In this document: positions 1 to 6,517 of the stretch, piece after piece | How the letters are laid out: each line of letters begins with the position of its first letter | Position numbering within the stretch: position 1 is the first letter of the stretch | DNA from: JBNGDW01 sp049975325 | GTDB taxonomy: Bacteria > Cloacimonadota > Cloacimonadia > JGIOTU-2 > JBNGDW01 | Length of the DNA: 27,889 nucleotides | Assembly (NCBI GenBank): GCA_049975325.1 | Contig: JBNGDW010000010.1 | Location: forward strand, 1 to 27,889 | Direction of reading: 5' to 3' | Program-made: the position numbers and the translations under genes | The notes under the pieces: model-generated | The model's database searches: none | Told to the model about the DNA's origin: nothing | Seen by the model: only the letters and a program-made list of their open reading frames with translations

Positions 1-1
1 G

Positions 2-166
2 ATCAAAAGGAGTGCTCAAAGAGTAGGAATGGATGTAGAGAGATACAAGGAACTTTATAAGAATCAGATAGATCGGGATATGATAAAGCAGAATATTGCA
101 AATAATAAGGTTCTTGATAAAATTGCAGAATCAGTAAAATTTGTAAAAAATAAACAGGTGAAATAA
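2..166 (+). CDS. tig: Trigger factor, C-terminal end (partial)
   Basis: This is an open frame running from the window edge to TAA at 164-166, with 54 residues visible. The tail (IKRSAQRVGMDVERYKEL ... NKVLDKIAESVKF) resembles the helical C-terminal arm of trigger factor, the ribosome-bound chaperone and prolyl isomerase, which typically ends in an 'xxKVLDxL' helix. The position supports this: tig-clpP-clpX is a very common bacterial order and clpP starts one base after this stop. The 5' part lies outside the window, so the PPIase and ribosome-binding domains cannot be seen. The assignment rests mainly on context and the short tail. Confidence 0.7.
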   Translation: MKRSAQRVGMDVERYKELYKNQIDRDMIKQNIANNKVLDKIAESVKFVKNKQVK

Positions 167-167
167 A

Positions 168-770
168 ATGAATTTAGTACCAATTGTAATAGAGCAGAGC
201 GGAAGGGGTGAAAGAGCTTATGATATCTATTCCAGACTGCTCAAGGATAGAATCGTATTTATCGGTTCTATAATAGATGATAATGTAGCAAATACAGTGT
301 GTGCAGAGCTTCTTCATCTTGAGGCAGAAGCCCCCCAAAAAGACATCTATATATATATAAATTCTCCCGGAGGAATTATAACCTCTGGATTAGCGATTTA
401 TGACACTATGCAGTATATCAGATGTGATGTAAGCACAATATGTCTGGGACAGGCTGCAAGTATGGGTGCTCTGCTTCTTGCAGCCGGAACAAAAGGGAAG
501 CGTGCTGCCCTTCCAAATTCTCGCATTATGATTCATCAACCAGCAGGAGGAGTGCAGGGACAGACAGTGGATATAGAAATTCATGCTCGTGAAATGATAA
601 AAATACGGAAAACGATCAACGAATTACTTCATAAGCATACCGGGCAAACAATAAAGAAGATAGAAAAGGATTCTGATAGAAACTTCTTTATGGGTGCCCA
701 GGAAGCAAAAGAATATGGCATAATCGACAGAGTAATAACAAAAAGGGATAATTATGATCGAAAAATATGA
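168..770 (+). CDS. clpP: ATP-dependent Clp protease proteolytic subunit ClpP, Asn in place of the catalytic Asp
   Basis: This 200-residue protein has the usual ClpP length and aligns without gaps to Bacillus subtilis ClpP as I recall that sequence (MNLVPIVIEQ...RGERAYDIYSRLLKDRI). ClpP forms the two-ring degradation chamber fed by ClpX. The oxyanion-loop segment SPGG (66-69), the nucleophile Ser98 (GQAASMGA) and the general base His123 (MIHQP) are all present. The third triad member, Asp172 in B. subtilis (DTDRDNF), aligns with Asn172 here (DSDRNFF, codon AAC at 681-683). Listeria ClpP1 is a known natural Asn172 ClpP with altered activity. The gene follows tig by one base and overlaps clpX by 17 bases, so the three are probably one transcript. 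Start ATG 168 matches the family N-terminus. Confidence 0.97.
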   Translation: MNLVPIVIEQSGRGERAYDIYSRLLKDRIVFIGSIIDDNVANTVCAELLHLEAEAPQKDIYIYINSPGGIITSGLAIYDTMQYIRCDVSTICLGQAASMGALLLAAGTKGKRAALPNSRIMIHQPAGGVQGQTVDIEIHAREMIKIRKTINELLHKHTGQTIKKIEKDSDRNFFMGAQEAKEYGIIDRVITKRDNYDRKI

Positions 771-2010
771 TGAACTAAGATGTTCATTCTGTGGGAAAAC
801 CCGGAGCGAAGTAGGAAAACTTATCCGTGGGGTAGATGGAAATATATGTGATAATTGCATAAATATATGCTATACAATTCTTGAGAAAGAAAAACAGCAA
901 AAGGCAGATGAGAATTTCGCCGTACCAACTCCCAGAGAAATAAAGAGTTATTTGGACAGGTATGTAATAGACCAGGAAGAGGCTAAAAAGACGATATCAG
1001 TTGCTGTTTATAATCATTATAAGCGTATCTTCAAACAAAAACTTGTAAAGGATGTAGAACTTGAAAAGAGCAATATTATTATGATCGGTCCAACCGGTAC
1101 TGGGAAGACATTGATTGCTCAAACGCTTGCAAAATTTCTTAAAGTGCCTTTTGCCATTGCGGATGCAACTACACTCACTGAAGCGGGATATGTTGGTGAA
1201 GATGTTGAGAATATACTTGTAAGATTGCTTCAAGCCTCAAACTATAATATTGAACGAACCGAAAAGGGTATTGTTTATATTGATGAGATAGATAAAATTG
1301 CACGCAAATCAGAAGCCCCTTCGATTACGCGCGATGTTTCGGGAGAGGGTGTACAGCAAGCACTGCTTAAGATTCTTGAGGGAGATAAAATTAATGTGCC
1401 TCCGCGAGGTGGGCGCAAGCATCCACATCAAGAATTCGTTGAAATAGATACGCGCAATATCCTGTTTATTGTGGGCGGAGCATTTGATGGCTTAGAAAAA
1501 ATTATCGAGCGAAGAATTAACAGTAGGAGTGTAGGTTTTGAGGCTGATATACTTGGACAAGATGGAAAAGATAAACGGAGTGAAATATTAGCCAAAGTTG
1601 AGCCGCAAGATCTTCTGAAGTTTGGCCTTATACCGGAGCTGATTGGTCGATTGCCAGCAATAACTACCCTCCAGGAACTGAGCAAAGAAGCCCTGATATC
1701 CATATTGACAACTCCGCAAAATGCCTTATGTAAACAATATCAAGCCCTTTTCCAGCTTGAGGATGTTGATCTGGAATTTGACGAGAATGCATTAGAAGCA
1801 ATAGCTGAAATTGCACTTAAACGTGATACAGGAGCCCGTGGATTACGCGCTATTATGGAAGCAGTGATGAACGATATTATGTATCAGTTACCTGAAAAAA
1901 ATGATGTCAGAAAATGTAAGATTACAAAAGAAGTGGTACTTAAAAAAGCGGAACCAGTCTTCCATAAGGACAGTCCACGAGTGAGTGCCAGAAATCAGCT
2001 AATTGCCTAA
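754..2010 (+). CDS. clpX: ATP-dependent Clp protease ATP-binding subunit ClpX
   Basis: This 418-residue AAA+ unfoldase recognises tagged substrates and threads them into ClpP. The N-terminal zinc-binding domain has Cys10, Cys13, Cys32 and Cys35. Next come Walker A GPTGTGKT, the pore loop GYVGEDVEN, Walker B IVYIDEIDK and the RKH loop (GGRKHPH). A VGF tripeptide stands where ClpX proteins carry the IGF loop that docks on ClpP. The sensor/arginine region includes LIPELIGRLP, and the C-terminal small domain contains KRDTGARGLRAIME. Length is normal. The start codon lies inside the end of clpP with the purine-rich stretch AAAGGG a few bases upstream, which suggests translational coupling. Confidence 0.98.
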   Translation: MIEKYDELRCSFCGKTRSEVGKLIRGVDGNICDNCINICYTILEKEKQQKADENFAVPTPREIKSYLDRYVIDQEEAKKTISVAVYNHYKRIFKQKLVKDVELEKSNIIMIGPTGTGKTLIAQTLAKFLKVPFAIADATTLTEAGYVGEDVENILVRLLQASNYNIERTEKGIVYIDEIDKIARKSEAPSITRDVSGEGVQQALLKILEGDKINVPPRGGRKHPHQEFVEIDTRNILFIVGGAFDGLEKIIERRINSRSVGFEADILGQDGKDKRSEILAKVEPQDLLKFGLIPELIGRLPAITTLQELSKEALISILTTPQNALCKQYQALFQLEDVDLEFDENALEAIAEIALKRDTGARGLRAIMEAVMNDIMYQLPEKNDVRKCKITKEVVLKKAEPVFHKDSPRVSARNQLIA

Positions 2011-2079
2011 TGCATAGAAAAGATTATATTATTTTATTGACATAAAAATTTCTATCTCTCAAAGCGAGTAACTTAAGGT

Positions 2080-2154
2080 TCCACAGTAGCTCAGTGGTAG
2101 AGCAGGTGGCTGTTAACCACTTGGCCGGGGGTTCGAATCCCTCCTGTGGAGCCA
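2080..2154 (+). tRNA. tRNA-Asn (anticodon GTT), CCA encoded
   Basis: A full cloverleaf can be drawn. The acceptor arm is TCCACAG (2080-2086) with CTGTGGA (2144-2150), and discriminator G2151 is followed by encoded CCA. The D arm is GCTC/GAGC. The anticodon arm is GGTGG/CCACT with loop CTGTTAA, giving anticodon GTT at 2112-2114. The T loop is GTTCGAATC. A TTGACA at 2037-2042 lies about 38 bases upstream of the mature 5' end, a good -35 position, but I see no clear -10 box. The 3' half of this tRNA is duplicated at 2459-2491, behind the next gene. Confidence 0.97.
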
Positions 2155-2160
2155 TTTTTT
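2128..2160 (+). repeat. 33-bp direct repeat, copy 1 (tRNA-Asn 3' end)
   Basis: These 33 bases (GGGGTTCGAATCC through GCCATTTTTT) cover the T arm, 3' acceptor strand, CCA and T run of tRNA-Asn. They recur without mismatch at 2459-2491. The two copies bracket the GIY-YIG gene like target-site or attachment repeats. Confidence 0.9.
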
Positions 2161-2173
2161 TGAGAATATTAAA

Positions 2174-2425
2174 ATGAAATATTATACTTATGTGCTTTAC
2201 TCACAGAAATATGACAAAATTTATATTGGCTTTACCAATAATTTAATGAGAAGGTTACACTTTCATAATCAAGGGATCAAAGGCTGGACTGCGAAATTTA
2301 TTCCATGGGAATTAGTTTATCATGAAGAATTTGAAACAAAAGCAGAAGCGATGAAACGGGAGCAAGAACTTAAATCTTACCAGGGCCGGAAATTTATTCA
2401 CGAGGAAGTTCTTTCTCAACGGTAG
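2174..2425 (+). CDS. Small GIY-YIG family endonuclease (UPF0213/YhbQ-like)
   Basis: This 83-residue single-domain GIY-YIG nuclease is of the kind often mislabelled 'excinuclease subunit C'. The core is visible: YTYVLYS (5-10) and IYIGFTNN (16-23) stand for the GIY...YIG strands, the catalytic Arg lies in LMRRLHFHNQG (24-34), a PWELVYHEEF strand (44-53) follows, and the catalytic Glu is in EAMKREQELK (58-67). The family cuts DNA, but the cellular role of these small members is uncertain; some behave as homing-like or repair nucleases. The gene lies 19 bases after tRNA-Asn. Its TAG stop (2423-2425) is supplied by a degenerate copy of the tRNA D loop (GGTAGA), so the end of the frame is built from tRNA sequence. 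No strong ribosome binding site is visible. Confidence 0.9.
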   Translation: MKYYTYVLYSQKYDKIYIGFTNNLMRRLHFHNQGIKGWTAKFIPWELVYHEEFETKAEAMKREQELKSYQGRKFIHEEVLSQR

Positions 2426-2485
2426 ATGCAGGTGACTGTTATCCGCCGGCTGGCGGACGGGGTTCGAATCCCTCCTGTGGAGCCA
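2421..2485 (+). pseudogene. Partial, degenerate tRNA-Asn copy
   Basis: From the D loop onward (GGTAGATGCAGGTGACTGTTA) this stretch follows tRNA-Asn 2097-2154. It keeps the GTT anticodon position and an identical T arm, acceptor 3' strand and CCA. The 5' acceptor strand and D stem are missing, and the 3' side of the anticodon arm is replaced by a palindrome (2442-2457), making the copy 7 bases longer than the matching tRNA part. It cannot fold as a tRNA. It reads as a remnant left by insertion or recombination at the tRNA gene. Confidence 0.85.
2442..2457. repeat. 16-base palindromic insert in the tRNA remnant
   Basis: TCCGCCGGCTGGCGGA has perfect 6-base arms (TCCGCC/GGCGGA) around GGCT, and is one base away from a complete 16-base palindrome. 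It is far more GC-rich than its surroundings and sits where the 3' side of the anticodon stem should be. It looks like a small inserted element. Confidence 0.7.
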
Positions 2486-2491
2486 TTTTTT
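2459..2491 (+). repeat. 33-bp direct repeat, copy 2
   Basis: This is an exact copy of 2128-2160 and closes the GIY-YIG unit on its downstream side. The distance between copies is 331 bases. Confidence 0.9.
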
Positions 2492-2591
2492 ACTGCTTTG
2501 AATACCTTCCAGCCTTAACTTCATAAATTTATGATATCAGAAAGATCACAAAAATTCCACCATGACTAAAAGGGGAGTGTATATAAATTAT

Positions 2592-2621
2592 TTGACATAA
2601 ATGAATAATGTGCGATATGCT
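2592..2621 (+). promoter_or_regulatory. Candidate sigma-70 promoter for the CDF transporter
   Basis: A consensus -35 box TTGACA (2592-2597) is followed after 18 bases by TATGCT (2616-2621), about 130 bases before the transporter start. Apart from this, 2492-2751 contains nothing I can identify. Confidence 0.4.
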
Positions 2622-2751
2622 TATTTGTTAGTAAAAGCAAGATTTGACTTTTAACCTGTAAATTTTATTATTTGAGAAACTTGAATTAGCCAGATTGTAT
2701 GTATTGATAATAAGATAAGCTCGATATTTTATAAAGAAAGGATAATGTAAA

Positions 2752-3920
2752 TTGCTGTTTAATAGAATCACTTTAAATAAAAATGTTGAAGAACCTGCGG
2801 TACGAGCAAGACTCGCCCGGCTTGAAGGCTGGATTAGTATTATTGGAAATTTTTTACTTTTTGCCTCAAAGCTTGCGGTGGGTATCCTTATCAATTCTAT
2901 CGCCTTAATTGCTGATGCAGTTCATTCACTCTCAGATGTAGTTACATCATTAGTCATTATTCTTGGCTATAGTATTTATGCAAAACCAGGTGATATAGAA
3001 CATCCTTATGGACATCAGAGGATAGAATATATAGCAAGCTTGATAATGGCTGTGTTGCTGGGTGTGGCCGGGTTAGAATTTATCAGAACCTCAATCGATA
3101 GGGTTAGCAATCCTACGCTAACTGATGTGGGCACCTGGATTCTGGTTTTCGTGTTTTTGACAATTATTGTAAAAGTGTGGCTTGGCTTATTTGCAAAAAA
3201 ATTGGGTAGGAAGGTTAAATCAAAGGCAATAGAAGCGGATTCTATTCATCACTATACTGATGCAGTTAGTTCGGTACTAGTACTTATTGCGTTTGTAGGA
3301 GCAAGATTTGGATATCTATATTTTGATGCCATCGGGGGAATCGCAGTCGGGATATTACTGATATGGTCATGTATTTCAATCTCAAAAGAATCCATTGATT
3401 CTCTTTTGGGGACTCCTCCTTCACTGGAAGTAATAAGAAAAATTAAAAGCACATGTTTATCAATTAGTGATGTGTTGAATGTACATGATGTAACGGTACA
3501 CAGTTATGGAGATCGCAAATTTATAAGTGCACATATAGAAGTTGATCAGACAAAGAGTGCCAGTAAGGCTAGGCTCATGAAATCGCTGAGTTAGTTGAAA
3601 AGGAGATTCAAGAAAAATTAGATGCTTATTCAGTAATTCATGTTGATCCAGTTGATATTGATAGTAAAGAGGTGGAAGAAGCTAATAAAACCGTCAGAGA
3701 TGTACTAAAAAAGAGGGAGGGAATTAAGGAATTCCATGATTTGAGAATTATTAAAAGGCCTTATAAAAAGGTGTTGATACTGGATATTGTTCCGGAGAAA
3801 TCTTTTTATAAAAAGAAAGACAGTTCATTGATTATTGATTATATTAATAACGATATAAAAGCACATTTTCCAGAAATGGAAGTAAAAGTTATAATAGACC
3901 CAATTTACATTTACAACTAA
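2752..3920 (+). CDS. Cation diffusion facilitator (CDF) family efflux transporter, split by a -1 frameshift
   Basis: CDF transporters export Zn2+, Fe2+, Mn2+ or similar ions in exchange for protons. The first frame (TTG start 2752, RBS AAAGAAAGG ahead) holds the membrane domain. It has metal-site motifs HSLSD (58-62, TM2) and HHYTD (166-170, TM5), a conserved HPYGHQR loop, and the beginning of the cytoplasmic domain, then stops at 3594. The homologous C-terminus continues one frame over: AHEIAELVEKEIQEKL begins at 3573 and runs to TAA 3918-3920. One extra G in the GG at 3572-3573 would restore KARAHEIAEL and give a protein of about 390 residues with an extended cytoplasmic region. The intact reading on both sides favours a sequencing error over a dead gene. 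Metal specificity cannot be told. Confidence 0.88.
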
Positions 3921-3955
3921 GAGGGAGATTAATCTCTTCTTAGTTGTATCTTTTT
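3913..3955 (+). terminator. Rho-independent terminator after the CDF gene
   Basis: ACAACTAAGA pairs with TCTTAGTTGT (allowing a small internal bulge), with an inner GAGATT/AATCTC stem, and is followed by TCTTTTT. The hairpin begins inside the last codons of the transporter. Confidence 0.8.
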
Positions 3956-4108
3956 AGACTGTAAGTCTCTATTTTCCTGAGGTCATGCTAAACTGTTCTT
4001 TTTCTATTTTTCACTTATTTTGATCGTTCATCTTTACATTTTTGCTAATTATAGATAATTTCTTGACCGATTTTTTCTACTATTTTTCAAGTGGTAAAAT
4101 TTTGGATT

Positions 4109-4181
4109 CCGAAGGATATGCTCTTTAGAAGCTGATTTGTCTCTGAGAGAGACCTTTTTATAGGCACCTTCGGTAGAAAGG
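4109..4181 (+). promoter_or_regulatory. Structured 5' leader of the flavin-complex operon
   Basis: CCGAAGG (4109-4115) is complementary to CCTTCGG (4167-4173). They enclose a terminator-like hairpin, GTCTCT-GAG-AGAGAC (4139-4153), followed by CTTTTT. The 3' strand of the outer stem ends just before the ribosome binding site AGAAAGG (4175-4181) of the first gene. This layout could allow control by early termination or by hiding the ribosome site, but I do not recognise a known riboswitch class. The rest of 3956-4189 is AT-rich. A weak TTTACA/GATAAT pair (4033-4038, 4054-4059) might be the promoter. Confidence 0.4.
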
Positions 4182-4189
4182 TAACACTG

Positions 4190-4648
4190 ATGAGTGAGAA
4201 TAGTTACAGTCAGATCGATGAGGTGCTTGACCAATATCGAGAAAGGAAAGGTGCGCTTATACCTGTACTGCAGCAAATTCAGAATAAACTTGGATATCTA
4301 TCAAAAGACACAATTAAATATATATCAAAAGAGACAGGAATCCATGTGACAGAAATCTATGGTGTGGCTACATTCTATACCCAATTTCGCCTTCAACCTA
4401 TCGGGAAAAATATCATAAGAATATGTCATGGAACCGCATGCCATGTGGCAAATGCACCAAAGATTGCGGATACTATCTGCGATACACTTCATGTAAAACC
4501 AGGCGGGACTACAGAAGATTTAAAATTTACTGTAGAGATAGTTGCCTGTCTCGGATGTTGCAGTCTTGCTCCTGTGATGATGATAAATGAGACAACTTAT
4601 GGAAGATTAACCAGCGAAAAGGTAAAGAAAATCCTTGCTAAATATTAA
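4190..4648 (+). CDS. NuoE/HydC-like [2Fe-2S] subunit of an NAD-linked flavin complex
   Basis: This 152-residue thioredoxin-fold [2Fe-2S] protein resembles the 24-kDa subunit of complex I and the small subunits HydC/HndA/StnC of soluble bifurcating enzymes. Four cluster ligands are visible: Cys79 and Cys84 (CHGTAC), Cys120 and Cys124 (CLGCC). The N-terminal helical segment and ATFYTQFRLQPIGK are typical. Length matches the short soluble form. It is the first gene of the operon: the NuoF-like gene starts within ten bases of its stop, and a SD (AAGGAG) begins at its stop codon. No membrane subunits of complex I are nearby, so the soluble, ferredoxin-linked complex is the better reading. Confidence 0.93.
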   Translation: MSENSYSQIDEVLDQYRERKGALIPVLQQIQNKLGYLSKDTIKYISKETGIHVTEIYGVATFYTQFRLQPIGKNIIRICHGTACHVANAPKIADTICDTLHVKPGGTTEDLKFTVEIVACLGCCSLAPVMMINETTYGRLTSEKVKKILAKY

Positions 4649-4657
4649 GGAGTGACC

Positions 4658-6439
4658 GTGGGAAATAATTATCCTAAAATCAAAGTTGGTCTTGCTAGTT
4701 GCGGTGTGGCAGCTGGAGGACTGGAAGTCTACGATAAAATAAATTCATATATATCAGAGAATAAGATCAATGCCAACCTAGAGAAAACAGGGTGTATTGG
4801 GATGTGCTACAAAGAAGTTCTGGTTGAGATAGAAGACGAGCAGTTTGGCAAGACAATGTACGGAGAAGTAACCCCTTCGGATATTGATAAGATTCTTTCT
4901 GCTCATCTTATTGAGAAGGATCCTGAAAAAGAAAAGATTATATTTTCTGATAAACTTGGCGGTAGGGAAGGAGAGGTTCTTAAGCATCAGACTCGCATAG
5001 TTCTGAGGAATTGTGGGCAGATTAATCCGGAATCTATTGATGAATATATAAAGCGAGATGGATACAAAGCCCTTACGGATGTACTTCAAGGTTCAAAGCC
5101 AGAAGAAGTTATTGAAGAGATTAAGAATTCAGGGTTACGAGGAAGAGGGGGAGCAGGCTTTCCCACTGGATTAAAATGGCAGTTTACCAGAGAAGCAAAG
5201 GGTGCAGAAAAATATATAATCTGCAACGCAGATGAAGGTGATCCCGGTGCCTTTATGGATAGAAGTGTGCTGGAAGGAGACCCTCATGCAGTGCTGGAGG
5301 GAATGCTTATCGCGGCTTATGCAATCGGGGCAAAAGAAGGATATATCTATTGCAGAGCAGAATATCCATTAGCATTAAAACGACTTCGACTTGCGATAAA
5401 ACAAGCGGAAGAGCATGGCTGTATAGGCGATAATATTCTTGGCTCAAATTTCAGCTTCCACCTATATATTTATGAAGGTGCAGGTGCATTTGTATGTGGA
5501 GAAGAGACCGCACTTATTGCCTCTATTGAAGGCAAAAGAGGAATGCCTCGGCTCAGGCCTCCATTCCCGGCTACATCTGGCTTGTGGGGGAAGCCAACCA
5601 ATATCAATAATGTAGAGACTTATGCCAATATTAGTTGGATTATAAGGAACGGGGCGTCTAAATTCGCTCAATATGGGACAGAGAAAAGCAAGGGCACAAA
5701 GGTTTTCGCCTTAACCGGGAAGATCAAACATGGGGGACTAATCGAAGTTCCAATGGGAATGACCCTGCGCGATGTCATCTTTAAGATTGGAGGCGGCATC
5801 ATCGAGGATAAAAAAGTAAAAGCGGTTCAACTCGGAGGTCCATCCGGAGGCTGCATTCCAGAAAGGTTGTTTGATACCCCGGTCGATTATGACTCACTTA
5901 CTGCTACCGGAGCAATTATGGGTTCTGGCGGTATGGTGGTTATGGATGAGACTACCTGTATGGTTGATATGGCGAAATTCTTTTTAGATTTTACGCAAAA
6001 TGAATCCTGCGGTAAATGTACCTTTTGCCGCATCGGGACAAAGAGAATGCTTGAAATATTAGAACGAATTACAGAAGGGAATGGCAGAAAAGAAGACCTT
6101 TCAACGCTCGAAGACCTTGCTAAGCATGTTAGCGCCGCATCTCTTTGCGGACTGGGAGAAACTGCACCCAATCCTGTACTCACTACACTTAAGTACTTCA
6201 AAGATGAATATATAGCACATATTGAAGATAAAAAATGTCCTGCGATGTCCTGTAGAGCCCTAATCAAATATGTAATCAATCCTGAAAAATGTGCAGGATG
6301 TACGCTTTGTATCCGTGCATGTCCATCTGGTGCTATTACTGGTGAACGCAAAGTCCCGCATATAATAAATCAGGAATTGTGTACAAAGTGCGGGTCTTGT
6401 ATGGAAGTATGCAGGTTTGATGCGATCAGTAAAGTTTAG
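4658..6439 (+). CDS. NuoF/HydB-like NADH-binding FMN/Fe-S subunit
   Basis: This protein of about 593 residues oxidises or reduces NAD(H) through FMN. In order it has an N-terminal thioredoxin-like [2Fe-2S] domain (CGVAAGGLEVYD and TGCIGMCY), the NADH/FMN core (GLRGRGGAGFPTGLKW near residue 160, CNADEGDPGAFMDR near 190, GAGAFVCGEETALI near 277), an SLBB region, the [4Fe-4S] site ESCGKCTFC...SLCG (near 450-500) and a C-terminal two-cluster ferredoxin (CAGCTLCIRAC, CTKCGSCMEVC). That terminal ferredoxin marks HydB/HndC/StnB-type proteins and is absent from standard NuoF. GTG 4658 is preferred: AAGGAG (4647-4652) lies five bases upstream, whereas the earlier GTG at 4652 overlaps the SD itself. 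Confidence 0.94.
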   Translation: MGNNYPKIKVGLASCGVAAGGLEVYDKINSYISENKINANLEKTGCIGMCYKEVLVEIEDEQFGKTMYGEVTPSDIDKILSAHLIEKDPEKEKIIFSDKLGGREGEVLKHQTRIVLRNCGQINPESIDEYIKRDGYKALTDVLQGSKPEEVIEEIKNSGLRGRGGAGFPTGLKWQFTREAKGAEKYIICNADEGDPGAFMDRSVLEGDPHAVLEGMLIAAYAIGAKEGYIYCRAEYPLALKRLRLAIKQAEEHGCIGDNILGSNFSFHLYIYEGAGAFVCGEETALIASIEGKRGMPRLRPPFPATSGLWGKPTNINNVETYANISWIIRNGASKFAQYGTEKSKGTKVFALTGKIKHGGLIEVPMGMTLRDVIFKIGGGIIEDKKVKAVQLGGPSGGCIPERLFDTPVDYDSLTATGAIMGSGGMVVMDETTCMVDMAKFFLDFTQNESCGKCTFCRIGTKRMLEILERITEGNGRKEDLSTLEDLAKHVSAASLCGLGETAPNPVLTTLKYFKDEYIAHIEDKKCPAMSCRALIKYVINPEKCAGCTLCIRACPSGAITGERKVPHIINQELCTKCGSCMEVCRFDAISKV

Positions 6440-6457
6440 TGATAAATACTTAAGCGG

Positions 6458-6475
6458 GCAAAATGGAAGTTTTGC
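6458..6475 (+). other. Intercistronic stem-loop
   Basis: GCAAAA-TGGAAG-TTTTGC forms a perfect 6-bp hairpin in the 78-base gap between the NuoF-like gene and the fusion gene. No T run follows, so it is probably not a terminator. It may affect mRNA processing or stability. Confidence 0.35.
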
Positions 6476-6517
6476 AAGTTTGTGAAAATATAGATAAGAG
6501 TTAGGAAACAAGAGAAC

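Noticed and set aside
2421..2485. A second functional tRNA
   Set aside because: It lacks the 5' acceptor strand and D stem, and the anticodon arm is broken by a palindrome.
2312..2524. Reverse-strand frame of 70 residues
   Set aside because: It is antisense to the GIY-YIG gene and the tRNA remnant; its HRRDSNP text is the usual translation of antisense tRNA.
5887..6351. Reverse-strand frame of 154 residues
   Set aside because: It lies wholly opposite the highly conserved NuoF-like gene and resembles no family; it is a shadow frame.
4190..6439. Respiratory complex I genes
   Set aside because: No membrane or NuoBCD/I-type subunits are present, the NuoF-like protein has an extra C-terminal ferredoxin, and the NuoE-like protein is the short soluble form.
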